A stretch of DNA of 64,000 nucleotides from Octadecabacter arcticus 238 (GTDB taxonomy: Bacteria; Pseudomonadota; Alphaproteobacteria; Rhodobacterales; Rhodobacteraceae): the NCBI RefSeq assembly GCF_000155735.2, contig NC_020908.1:1059001-1123000 (forward strand), read 5' to 3'. The position numbers were made by a program, and so were the translations under genes. Shown here one piece after another: positions 35,096 to 43,323 of the stretch; within the stretch, counting starts at the first letter, position 1, and every line of letters begins with the position of its first letter. The notes below the pieces were generated by a model. That model ran no database searches. It worked only from the letters and a program-made list of their open reading frames with translations, and had not been told where the DNA came from.

Positions 35096-36288
35096 TACTC
35101 CCGCGCCTGAATTGACCTGAGGTTTTCCCCTCAAATCATTTTGTATTCCTTGAGCGATATGACGCGGAAGTTGTCGGTGACGGTGTCGCGGAACTCTGGC
35201 CATTTTTCTGGCAGGGTCTTGCGGAAGAAGTCGAAAATGGCCTCTGTGAATTGGTTGAACGTTCCATAGTGCCGATTGTGGGTGACCCATTTGTGCATAA
35301 CACCCCAAAGACGCTCGATCGGGTTGAGGTGCGGGGCATATGCTGGCAAGAAATGCAACTTCACCCGACGTTCTGGGCTGTCCAGCCATGGCTGTAGTAT
35401 CTTGGCATGATGATAGCGGGCATTGTCGACAAAGACGTGGATGGCCGTCTTGGTTTGGTTGTTGCGTTCCAACTTTTCCAGCATCTGTCGGGTTGTCTGG
35501 GCATTGATCTTCTCGCCTTCCACAAAGGTGAACTGGAAAGTCTCAAGGTCAAGCGCGCCCTGAATGTTGAGCCGCTTGCGCCCTGATGTCGCCTTCAGGG
35601 CCGTCTTTTGTCCCTTGGGGAACCAACCATGGGCGGGGCGGCTCTGGTGTTCGGGGTGGACAGCGTCCGAAAAGACAACCATCTCATCTGCGGCCAACCC
35701 GTTCATCAGGGCCTCATATTTGGCAATAAACGCAGCCTGCTTGGCTTCATCGGCCTGTGCAGGCAGCAATTGTGGTTTCTTATACGCGAACCCCAGGCGG
35801 CGCATCAGCTTGGCGGCTCCCGACGTGCTGTAGTTTTGGTCGCACTCGGCTAGAACATAGGCACAGACCTCATCGGCATTGCGGGCAGGCTGCGCGGTGA
35901 AATGGGCTCTCACCGCCTGCTCTTGCACGACGGACAAATGACCCTGACGCTGGCTGTAGTCCTTCAGACCGAAAAACGATAGTCCCGCACCGGCAAAGGC
36001 AAATCGCCACTCCGTCAAAACTGTCGGGCCAATATCCAAAATCCGGCAAACCGTTCCGGCGTCTTCTCCTGCGTCCAAAAGAAGAAACGCGCGCGCCCGT
36101 TTCCAAACAAGGGCGTCAACTTTGCGGCGGCGGCAAAGCGCTTCAAGTGCTATGCGCTGCTCGTCGGATAAGGAGACTGTTTTGTATTGCTTGCTCATAA
36201 ACTCAAAATACAGACTGAACCGCCTTTGGCCATGCGACGAAGTGAATCACAGGCCCAAAATCGTCAGGTCAATTCAGGCGCAGGAGTT
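35096..36288 (-). mobile_element. IS630-type insertion sequence, second kind (1193 bp)
   Basis: Terminal inverted repeats share GCGCCTGAATTGACCTGA (outer ends TACTCCC and AACTCCT) and are flanked by TA on both sides (35094-35095, 36289-36290). It is unrelated at sequence level to the 1168-bp IS630-type copies. It sits between the luxR-type gene and luxI. Confidence 0.9.
35131..36198 (-). CDS. IS630 family transposase
   Basis: A 355-residue single-frame transposase. The N-terminal helix-turn-helix region (ALVWKRARAFLLLDAGEDAG) is followed by the DDE domain: VVFSDAVHPEHQS, IHVFVDNARYHHAK and YAPHLNPIERLWGVMH carry the acidic triad. It is intact, so this element could be active. Confidence 0.93.
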   Translation of the reverse strand: MSKQYKTVSLSDEQRIALEALCRRRKVDALVWKRARAFLLLDAGEDAGTVCRILDIGPTVLTEWRFAFAGAGLSFFGLKDYSQRQGHLSVVQEQAVRAHFTAQPARNADEVCAYVLAECDQNYSTSGAAKLMRRLGFAYKKPQLLPAQADEAKQAAFIAKYEALMNGLAADEMVVFSDAVHPEHQSRPAHGWFPKGQKTALKATSGRKRLNIQGALDLETFQFTFVEGEKINAQTTRQMLEKLERNNQTKTAIHVFVDNARYHHAKILQPWLDSPERRVKLHFLPAYAPHLNPIERLWGVMHKWVTHNRHYGTFNQFTEAIFDFFRKTLPEKWPEFRDTVTDNFRVISLKEYKMI

Positions 36289-36307
36289 TACCAGCGATTC
36301 CTGTAAA
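36287..36307. promoter_or_regulatory. Lux-box-like inverted repeat upstream of luxI
   Basis: TTTACCAG and CTGTAAA are arranged as an imperfect inverted repeat around CGATTC, 82 bp before the luxI start. The spacing is like that of LuxR-binding boxes. The IS630-type element inserted at the TA inside the left arm (36289-36290), so any promoter upstream is separated from luxI. The function is inferred. Confidence 0.35.
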
Positions 36308-36365
36308 ATATACTGTGGCAAAAGCAGTTTCGCAGTTAACAAAAATAATTCTCGACGCTAGATGG

Positions 36366-36384
36366 ACTCTCCAAAAAGGAGAGT
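36366..36384 (+). promoter_or_regulatory. Stem-loop enclosing the luxI ribosome binding site
   Basis: ACTCTCC (36366-36372), loop AAAAA, then GGAGAGT (36378-36384), a perfect 7-bp stem. The 3' arm is the Shine-Dalgarno sequence of luxI, ending 4 nt before its ATG at 36389. If folded in the mRNA, it would hide the ribosome binding site. Confidence 0.5.
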
Positions 36385-36926
36385 AACGATGAAAAATATC
36401 ATTTTTAAATTGTCTAACGTGCATCTGCATGGTCCAGCTTTTTTGACTATCTAAGCTTGCGAAAGCAGTTCTTCGTCGATGAATTACATTGGCAAATCCC
36501 GCATGATGCTGAAGTTGAGATGGACCAATATGATAACCCGATGGCGCGCTATTCCCTCGTGTTGGACGATCAGGGTCGTGTTGTTGCCGGCGCGCGTGCC
36601 ATGTCCACAACGGCCAAGTGGGGCGATCATACCTACATGCTAAAAGATGCGATGACCGGTAAGCTGGGCACGATCCCAAGTAACCTGCTGAGCGAGATCG
36701 TCGACAGCCCCAAGGTTTGGGAATGTACGCGTTTGGTAATGGCGCCTGAAATCAAATCCATGCGGGGACGGTTGCAGTGTCTGGACCTGATCGTCGGCGG
36801 GCTGATCGATATGGCCACAGCGGAGGGTGCTGAGCGGATGATGTCGTTGTCAAACCTGTGAGTTTTGCGGGCGTTGAAACGGTTAGGCTATGGCGCTGAA
36901 TTTCTGGGCCAACCGTATGAGAACGA

Positions 36927-38313
36927 GAGTTATTGTCAAATCTGGTGTTTGAGTATTGTTGGTCATGCGGTGATCTGGTCGGGGTTTGTGGTTTCGATTC
37001 CGTCTTTGAACGTGACGCCTGTGATGACTTTTGCGAGGTAGTCAAAGCCGCGTAGCTTCCTCCAATTTTGCTCAGCACATTGCCCCAGTTTGAACATCAT
37101 GTGCAGCATGCCATCGCGTGACAGGCAGCCCTTTGAACGCTTGGTACGATGCCGGATCGTCGCGAAGGCCGATTCAATTGGATTGCTAGTGCGGATGCTT
37201 TGCCAATGCTGCGCCGGGAAGTCGAAGAATGCCATGAGTTCCTCACGATCTTTTTGCAGGCATAGTGTGGCCTTGGGATATTTGGGTTCGTAGGTTTTGA
37301 TGAACAGATCGAACGCCTTTTCTGCATCGACTTTGGTCTCGGCCTGCCAGATGTCGTGCAGCGCGGCCTTGGCTTTTGGCTGAGACAGCTTGGGTAAACA
37401 ATTGAGCACGTTCATCGTTTTGTGTTGCCAACAGCGTTGATGGCGGGTCTCAGGATAGACTTCGTCCATGGCCGCCCAAAACCCCATGGCACCGTCCCCG
37501 ATGGCCAGTTTGGGCGCATTCATGCCTCGGCTTTTGAGGTTAAGCAGAACCTCGCGCCAGCTCTGCGTGGACTCGCGCACCCCATCCTCAATTGCCAGAA
37601 ATCGCTTCTTGCCACGGGCAGTTACCCCAATAATAACAAGGGCACAGAGCTTGTCATCCTCGCCCCGAAGGCCGCTGTGAACGCCGTCGGCCCAGATATA
37701 GACGATGGGCTCGTCATCTAACTCAGCGCCTTTCCAAGCCTCGTATTCATTGGCCCAATCGCGTTTTAAACGCGAAACCGTATTAGCCGATAAGCCAACG
37801 GCATCTGGGCCCAGAAGAACCTTGAGGGCGGGAGCCATCTCGCCGCTGGAGATCCCTTTGAGGTAAAGCCATGGCAAGGCCGCTTCCAGCGTCTTCGTGC
37901 GGCGCACATAGGGCGGCACCAGGGCAGACCGGAATGTCACCGGTGTGCCGTCCTTGGACCGAACCTTTGGAATGCGCACGCTCACAGGGCCAATGCCCGT
38001 TTGAAACGGGCGGGCCGGATGATGTCCATTACGCACGACTGCCGCGTGACCGGCATCGGTGCGTAAGCCGGTAAATTGCGCCAAATAACTGACAAGCTCA
38101 GCCTCAACTGCTGTCGCGATCAATTGTTGTGCTCCCGTTTTCAGCAACTCCGTCAACGCGTCCGTCATCTCGACTCGACGCGCAAAATCAACAATGTTAG
38201 TAGTTCCCATGGTGGTGTATCTCCTTTGGTTGGGCTGCTGTCTTCCAACAACAATTCAACCAGATACGCCGCTAACCTTCAAACCATTCAAACACCAGAT
38301 TCAGTCATAGCTC
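36927..38313 (-). mobile_element. IS256-type insertion sequence, copy A (1387 bp)
   Basis: The ends (GAGTTATTGTCAAATCTGGT left; complement of right end GAGCTATGACTGAATCTGGT) form imperfect inverted repeats, and the copy at 54525-55911 has the same length and ends. It is inserted in luxI with a near-perfect 9-bp target duplication (TGAGAACGA versus TGAGAA-GA). Confidence 0.92.
36963..38210 (-). CDS. IS256 family (mutator-type) transposase
   Basis: A 415-residue transposase with the mutator signature: IYIWADGVHSGLRG-like first Asp segment (written VYIWADGVHSGLRGEDD), second Asp in LAIGDGAMGFWAAMDEVYPE, and the Glu in NPIESAFATIRHRTKRSKGC. The N-terminal DNA-binding part contains TGIGPVSVRIPKVRSKDGTP. 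It is intact, unlike copy B, so it is the likely source of transposase for both. Confidence 0.93.
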   Translation of the reverse strand: MGTTNIVDFARRVEMTDALTELLKTGAQQLIATAVEAELVSYLAQFTGLRTDAGHAAVVRNGHHPARPFQTGIGPVSVRIPKVRSKDGTPVTFRSALVPPYVRRTKTLEAALPWLYLKGISSGEMAPALKVLLGPDAVGLSANTVSRLKRDWANEYEAWKGAELDDEPIVYIWADGVHSGLRGEDDKLCALVIIGVTARGKKRFLAIEDGVRESTQSWREVLLNLKSRGMNAPKLAIGDGAMGFWAAMDEVYPETRHQRCWQHKTMNVLNCLPKLSQPKAKAALHDIWQAETKVDAEKAFDLFIKTYEPKYPKATLCLQKDREELMAFFDFPAQHWQSIRTSNPIESAFATIRHRTKRSKGCLSRDGMLHMMFKLGQCAEQNWRKLRGFDYLAKVITGVTFKDGIETTNPDQITA

Positions 38314-38463
38314 TGAGAAGATGATGACGGCCACAAATACGCGGTTATCGGAATTCCTGCGCGACACAAACACGTCGCCAACCCTGTGCTGGAGATGAGC
38401 GCAGCGTAGCCGAGTTGCCAACCCATGGGCCATTCGGGGGCCCATGGAGGCATCTTTGCGGGT

Positions 38464-39774
38464 TTACGTGTCGTTGCCAAAAACGCGTGCAAAAATCGTA
38501 TCGACGTGTTTGGTATGATAATCGAGGTTGAAATTGTCGTTGATCGCCTCCACGCCGAGCGCCGCAACGACCTGTTCGTCCGCCAGCAGTTCTTCGCGGA
38601 AATCTGTCCGGTCTTCCCAGACTTTCAAAGCATTACGCTGGACCATCGCATAGGCATCTTCGCGCGACGTGCCCGCCTGCGTCAGCGCCAAAAGCACGCG
38701 CTGTGACATCACAAGGCCAGGAAATTTGTTCATATTGTCGAGCATATTTTCAGGGAAAATCAGCATTTTATCGACAACACCGGTCAAGCGGTTGAGGGCG
38801 AAGTCCAGCGTGACGGTCGCGTCCGGCCCAATGCCGCGTTCGACAGAAGAATGGCTGATATCGCGTTCGTGCCACAGGGCGACGTTTTCCATTGCGGGGA
38901 TCACGGTCATGCGCACAAGACGCGCCAGACCTGTAAGGTTTTCGGTCAGCACTGGGTTCTTTTTGTGCGGCATCGCCGATGAGCCTTTTTGCCCGGCTGA
39001 AAAGAACTCCGCACCTTCCAACACTTCTGTGCGCTGCATGTGACGAATTTCTGTGGACACGTTTTCAATTGAGCTGGCAATCACGCCGAGTGTGGCAAAA
39101 AACATGGCGTGGCGGTCGCGCGGGATCACTTGGGTGGAAATTGGTTCAGGCGTTAGGCCCAATTGCGCACAAACATGTTCTTCGACGCGGGGATCAATAT
39201 TGGCAAACGTGCCAACTGCGCCGGACACAGCACCGGTCGAAACCTCAGCGCGGGCAGTTTTCATACGTGCAAGGTTGCGGTCCATTTCGGCGTAAAAACG
39301 CGCGAATGTCAGGCCCATGGTGGTCGGTTCGGCGTGAATGCCGTGGCTGCGACCGACACGGATGGTCATTTTATGTTCTATCGCGCGGCGTTTCAGCGCT
39401 ACGAGCAGGGCTTGGATGTCCGCGATCAGAATGTCGGCGGCAAGCACCAGTTGGACGTTGAAACAGGTGTCCAACAAGTCAGAAGATGTCATGCCTTGGT
39501 GCACAAAGCGGGCTTCGTCGCTGCCGACGTGTTCGGCCAGATGGGTCAAAAACGCGATGACGTCGTGTTTTGTCACGGCTTCGATCTCGTCAATCCGTGC
39601 CACGTCGAATTCGACGTCTTTCGCTTTCCACACCGCATCCGCGTTTTCGCGCGGGATGACGCCAATGTCTGCCATGGCCTCGCAGGCATGGGCTTCGATC
39701 TCATACCAGATGCGGAACTTGGTCGCAGGTTCCCAAATGTCGGTCATGGCGGGGCGTGAATAGCGGGGGATCAT
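38464..39774 (-). CDS. purB: Adenylosuccinate lyase
   Basis: A 436-residue enzyme of purine synthesis that releases fumarate from SAICAR and from adenylosuccinate. The superfamily signature GQKGSSAMPHKKNPV (flexible loop with the catalytic serine) is present, with a second catalytic region MTSSDLLDTC and GRSHGIHAEPTTMG. ATG 39774 (MIPRYSRPAMTDIW) matches family starts. It lies 53 bp from the end of the broken luxI and is convergent with it. Confidence 0.96.
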   Translation of the reverse strand: MIPRYSRPAMTDIWEPATKFRIWYEIEAHACEAMADIGVIPRENADAVWKAKDVEFDVARIDEIEAVTKHDVIAFLTHLAEHVGSDEARFVHQGMTSSDLLDTCFNVQLVLAADILIADIQALLVALKRRAIEHKMTIRVGRSHGIHAEPTTMGLTFARFYAEMDRNLARMKTARAEVSTGAVSGAVGTFANIDPRVEEHVCAQLGLTPEPISTQVIPRDRHAMFFATLGVIASSIENVSTEIRHMQRTEVLEGAEFFSAGQKGSSAMPHKKNPVLTENLTGLARLVRMTVIPAMENVALWHERDISHSSVERGIGPDATVTLDFALNRLTGVVDKMLIFPENMLDNMNKFPGLVMSQRVLLALTQAGTSREDAYAMVQRNALKVWEDRTDFREELLADEQVVAALGVEAINDNFNLDYHTKHVDTIFARVFGNDT

Positions 39775-39860
39775 GGGTTTTGGCCTTTTTGTGAGGTGCA
39801 AAAGCAGATGCAGGCGTCATAAGGGGGTGCAGCACGGGTCACAAGGGAAGGGCGGTCAGA

Positions 39861-40274
39861 ATGGGTTGGTTATCCGCATTTATCGGGTCATATGATGTTG
39901 CGCGTGTCATTGATGACCGCAGAGCAGCCGCGCAGTCGCGATTTGAAGGGCGGGCCGTGTTGTCCCTATCGTCCAGTGGCGCGGTCTATCGTGAAACCGG
40001 CGCGTTGATCCTGAACGGTCAGCGGTTTGAGGCAGAGCGCAGTTATTTATGGCACGAAGACGGGGGGCGCATTTGGGTTCGTTTTGCCGATGGCCGTGAG
40101 TTTCATGATTTTGATCCAAAGATTGGCGGCCTGGCGAGCGCGCATTTGTGCGGGGCTGATATGTATCGCGGTGGCTATGAGTTGTCGGACTGGCCGCGTT
40201 GGAGTGTCACGTGGGACGTGAGCGGGCCGCGCAAGGACTATCGCTCGATCACAACTTATATGCCTGCCGAGTAA
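39861..40274 (+). CDS. DUF6314 family protein
   Basis: A 137-residue beta-rich single-domain protein. GALILNGQRFEAERSYLWHE and a C-terminal DWPRWSVTWDVSGPRKDYRS are typical of DUF6314, a calycin-like fold family of unknown function. Starts at ATG 39861. It is divergent from purB by 86 bp. Confidence 0.8.
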   Translation: MGWLSAFIGSYDVARVIDDRRAAAQSRFEGRAVLSLSSSGAVYRETGALILNGQRFEAERSYLWHEDGGRIWVRFADGREFHDFDPKIGGLASAHLCGADMYRGGYELSDWPRWSVTWDVSGPRKDYRSITTYMPAE

Positions 40275-40356
40275 CCTGATCGGGCTTCGCACTTGCAGAA
40301 ACGGACCTACTGGGGCATTACTTATATAAATGAGGCAATCACAGGAGCCAAACACA

Positions 40357-40956
40357 ATGGCGATGACGATGAATAACCCCGCATTGGCCGAAGTCTTTGG
40401 CCCGACCGAAGGCACAGCACTTCGGATCAAACAGGTCGTCATGGTGCTGCTTGGCATCGTTTTGTTGGCAGTGGCCGCGAAGGTTTCGATTCCGATGCTT
40501 CCAGTTCCGATCACCATGGGCACGTTTGCAGTGCTGACGGTCGGCGCCGCTTATGGCCCGCGTCTGGGTATGGCAACGATCCTTGGCTATATGATTGTCG
40601 GTCTCGCGGGCTTTGATGTTTTTGCAGGATCCTCCGCCGAGGCGTTTGGCTTTGAGTATATGATGGGCAGCACGGGCGGCTATTTGGTCGGCTACGTGTT
40701 GGCGACTTTGGCGCTTGGATTTGCGGCGCGAAAAGGCTGGGACCGGTCCATCGGGACCATGGCGCTGGCGATGTTGGTCGGCAATGCGTTGATTTACATT
40801 CCGGGTTTGTTGTGGCTGGGGTCACTTTATGGTTGGGACGAGCCGATCCTTCAGTGGGGTTTCACACCGTTCATCGTTGGTGATTTTCTGAAGTTGGGGT
40901 TGGCGGCATTACTTGTTCCAGCGATCTGGAAGCTTGTCGGTGAGGCCCGCAGCTAA
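40357..40956 (+). CDS. bioY: Biotin transporter BioY
   Basis: A 199-residue integral membrane substrate-binding component (S unit) of an ECF-type biotin transporter, with six hydrophobic helices. VPITMGTFAVLTVGAAYGPR and GSTGGYLVGYVLATLALGFA are family motifs. ATG 40357 follows ACAGGAG. No bioM or bioN lies next to it, so it may work alone or with ATPase components elsewhere. A strong terminator follows. Confidence 0.92.
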   Translation: MAMTMNNPALAEVFGPTEGTALRIKQVVMVLLGIVLLAVAAKVSIPMLPVPITMGTFAVLTVGAAYGPRLGMATILGYMIVGLAGFDVFAGSSAEAFGFEYMMGSTGGYLVGYVLATLALGFAARKGWDRSIGTMALAMLVGNALIYIPGLLWLGSLYGWDEPILQWGFTPFIVGDFLKLGLAALLVPAIWKLVGEARS

Positions 40957-40983
40957 CACTCCCAATTCGGGTTGTTAAATTGC

Positions 40984-41018
40984 GAGGCGCGGAGCGATGC
41001 TCCGCGCCTCATTTTTTT
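40984..41018 (+). terminator. Intrinsic terminator of bioY
   Basis: A perfect 12-bp stem GAGGCGCGGAGC / GCTCCGCGCCTC with a 3-nt loop is followed by ATTTTTTTG. Confidence 0.92.
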
Positions 41019-41070
41019 GTTTGGTGTCTGTGGTGGTTTGAGCCCATCGCGGTGGCGGTGCGTTTGGCGA

Positions 41071-41110
41071 AGTCGACCCTCCGGGGGGGGGTATTTTTGA
41101 GACAAAGGCA
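41071..41110. repeat. Intergenic repeat motif, copy 4
   Basis: AGTCGACCCTCCGGGGGGGG then GGTATTTTTGAGACAAAGGC. It matches the other copies (complement TTTGTCTCAAAAATA) and has an expanded G tract. It is 30 bp from the stop of the hydrolase-OsmC gene. Confidence 0.5.
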
Positions 41111-41139
41111 GGCGAAAGAATAGCGGCAGACCGCAGGAT

Positions 41140-42348
41140 TTAGGCGAGTTTTGTTTCAATGTGGTTGGAGCGTTCCAATGATTGATGAACTGGGCAACGG
41201 TCGGCGATTTCGAGCAAGCGGGCGCGTTGGCTGTCGTCAAGGTCGCCTTGCAACGTGATTGTTAGAACGAAGCTGTCGATCTTTGATTTGGTTTCCGTGC
41301 CCGCGTCCTGTCCGTGGACTTTGTCGTGGGTCACATCAACGCTGACCGAGGTCAGCGGCCAGCCTTTGCGGCGGGCATACATGCGGATCGTCATGGACGT
41401 ACACGCGCCAAGGCCTGCAGACAGGAAGCCGTAGGGTGTCAGGCCTTTGTTGGTGCCGCCGTAAGCTGCGGGTTCATCTGCGAGCAAGTGGTGTGGCCCT
41501 GATTGCACGTCTTGCAGGAAGCCATTTGGATCCGCCTCAGAAACGCGCAATACGCCTTCGGGGGTGCCGATGGGCGGGGCAGGGCTGGGCAGGTCAATGT
41601 AGCGCTTGGCCCATGTTGCGATGACGTCGGCGGCGTATTCGGCGTCCTCTGCGCGGCTCAGCAGGTGGTCGGCACCGTCCAACGTGATGAAGCTCTTGGG
41701 ATGTTTGGCAGCGAGGAAGATTTCAGACGCGTTATCGATTGAAACTGTGGCGTCGCGCGGGGCGTGGAGCACCAGAAGGGCGGCGTTAAGGGACGCGATG
41801 GCGGGGGTGAGTTTACCTTTGGCGATGTCTTGTAAGAAATCTTTGGAGATGCGGAAGGGGCGCCCACCAAGTGACACTTCGGCGACGCCGTCACGGATGA
41901 TCTGCGGCAGCGCATCGGTGAAATTCTTGGTGACGTGTTCGGGGTCAAACGGCGCGCCCAAGGTCACGACCGCCTTGATGTTTTTCATCTCGGGTGCTGC
42001 TTTGAGAACGGCGGCCCCGCCTAAGCTGTGACCGACCAGAAGCGACGGGCACATGCCGCGCCGCGCGAGTTCTGCGCTGGCCGCCACGAGGTCTTGTACA
42101 TTGGTGGTGAAATTCGTGTTTTCAAATTCGCCCTCCGAATGGCCCAAACCGGTGAAGTCAAACCGCAGCACAGCGATGCCCATGGACGACAGCCGCGCGG
42201 CAATGCGGCGCGCTGCGGGGATGTCTTTGGAGCAGGTGAAGCAATGGGCGAACAGGGCCGTCGCAAGGTGGGGACCTTCGGGCAGATCAAGACGGGCGGC
42301 GAGTTGCTGGCCATCTTGACCGGGGAAGGTAAAACGTTTGGTGGGCAT
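41140..42348 (-). CDS. Alpha/beta hydrolase-OsmC fusion protein
   Basis: A 402-residue two-domain protein. Residues about 1-255 are an alpha/beta hydrolase with the nucleophile elbow VGHSLGG (about 107-113) and a later DGADHLLSRAEDA carrying the catalytic His. Residues about 265-402 are an OsmC/Ohr-like domain with LGACTSMTIRMYARRKGWPL and CPVHQSLERS holding the redox cysteines. OsmC proteins reduce organic hydroperoxides, so the fusion may act on esters or lipid peroxides; the natural substrate is unknown. ATG 42348 (MPTKRFTFPGQDG) is preferred over an in-frame upstream start. Confidence 0.88.
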   Translation of the reverse strand: MPTKRFTFPGQDGQQLAARLDLPEGPHLATALFAHCFTCSKDIPAARRIAARLSSMGIAVLRFDFTGLGHSEGEFENTNFTTNVQDLVAASAELARRGMCPSLLVGHSLGGAAVLKAAPEMKNIKAVVTLGAPFDPEHVTKNFTDALPQIIRDGVAEVSLGGRPFRISKDFLQDIAKGKLTPAIASLNAALLVLHAPRDATVSIDNASEIFLAAKHPKSFITLDGADHLLSRAEDAEYAADVIATWAKRYIDLPSPAPPIGTPEGVLRVSEADPNGFLQDVQSGPHHLLADEPAAYGGTNKGLTPYGFLSAGLGACTSMTIRMYARRKGWPLTSVSVDVTHDKVHGQDAGTETKSKIDSFVLTITLQGDLDDSQRARLLEIADRCPVHQSLERSNHIETKLA

Positions 42349-42444
42349 TTTGAATCGCCTTTTGACTTGGGGTTGCAGTACAGGTGGCGCAAGGCGGATG
42401 CGCAAGCAAGGGATGTGACGCGTGCGTCACAGGAAGGTGAGTAA

Positions 42445-43314
42445 ATGTGGTCTTGGAGTGCGCGCGGATTGGTTGTCTGTGCGGCCGTTGTATTGGCCAC
42501 GTCATTCGCGGGGGAGGTGCACGGGTTAGGCGACAGTCTGGCGGTGTTTCGACCGATAGTCCTGATCGGGTGTCTTGTGGTGTTGGGCTTGGTTTGGCGC
42601 TGGCGTGGGGCGCAGGTCCTTGCAGTTCTTGCGTGTTTGGCAGCACTTTGGCATGGGGCGGGCTTTTTGCCACACGGCAACCCGCGCGATAGAGTTGACC
42701 TGACACTTTATCAAAAGAACATGCTGTTCCGGCCAAGCGATTGCACTTTGCAGATGGCTGATCTGCGTCAGGCCAACGCCGATGTTGTGACCTTGCAAGA
42801 AGTCAGCCGCGTCAACTTGGCGATGTTGGACAACATCAGCGACCTGTATCCCTATCAGCTGGTGTGCGACGCCCATTCGGTTGGCAAAGTTGCCGTTCTG
42901 TCGCGTACGCCATTGTTGCACGAAACCTGTGCCCGTGCGCCCGGTATGGCGTCGGCTGTCACGGATGTGCGCGGGATTTTGGTGCAAGTCGTATCGGTGC
43001 ACATATATTGGCCTTGGCTGCATTCGCAACAAGACCATGCCACTGCTTTGATTAAAGAAATATCGCAATTGGAGGGCGGTGTGACTGTCATCGGCGGCGA
43101 TTTCAATATGGTTGCGTCGGGGCGAACTTTGGCATGGTTTGAACAGGCCACTGCGACTGCGCGGGTCGGTCGGTTGGTGCGCGCGTTTGATCTGTTCGGT
43201 TATCCATTGGGCATCGATCATGTGTTGGCGACAGATGGTGCGGGGACGTTATCGGTCCGGCCACAATTGGGGTCAGATCACTTTGGCTTGGTCGCGTCGG
43301 TCGCGTTTCCCTAG
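42445..43314 (+). CDS. Membrane-anchored endonuclease/exonuclease/phosphatase family protein
   Basis: A 289-residue protein. Three N-terminal hydrophobic helices (about residues 7-75) precede an EEP domain whose catalytic motifs are readable: LYQKNMLF, VVTLQEVS (metal Glu), VSVHIYWPW, VIGGDFNM, GIDHVLAT and LGSDHFGLV (catalytic His). The EEP domain would face the periplasm. Substrate could be phospholipid or nucleic acid phosphodiesters; not deducible. It is divergent from the hydrolase-OsmC gene (96-bp gap) and convergent with dddP. Confidence 0.82.
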   Translation: MWSWSARGLVVCAAVVLATSFAGEVHGLGDSLAVFRPIVLIGCLVVLGLVWRWRGAQVLAVLACLAALWHGAGFLPHGNPRDRVDLTLYQKNMLFRPSDCTLQMADLRQANADVVTLQEVSRVNLAMLDNISDLYPYQLVCDAHSVGKVAVLSRTPLLHETCARAPGMASAVTDVRGILVQVVSVHIYWPWLHSQQDHATALIKEISQLEGGVTVIGGDFNMVASGRTLAWFEQATATARVGRLVRAFDLFGYPLGIDHVLATDGAGTLSVRPQLGSDHFGLVASVAFP

Positions 43315-43323
43315 CGCCCCGTC

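Larger units (their letters stand above)
36389..38410 (+). pseudogene. luxI: Acyl-homoserine-lactone synthase (LuxI type), three lesions
   Basis: Fragments at 36389-36926 and 38314-38410 read together as a LuxI protein that makes N-acyl-homoserine lactone from SAM and acyl-ACP. It begins MKNIIFKLSNVHLHGPAF. A one-base loss in a T run (36439-36444) shifts to the frame of DYLSLRKQFFVDELHWQIPH. Conserved residues follow in GARAM and VWECTRLVM. An in-frame TGA (36859-36861) interrupts SNL-VLRALKRLGYGAEFLGQ, and the IS256 element is inserted after PYENE. The C-terminus resumes as DDGHKYAVIGIPARHKHVAN and ends at TAG 38408. The 9-bp target duplication is TGAGAACGA on the left and the same lacking C on the right. 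Confidence 0.85.
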
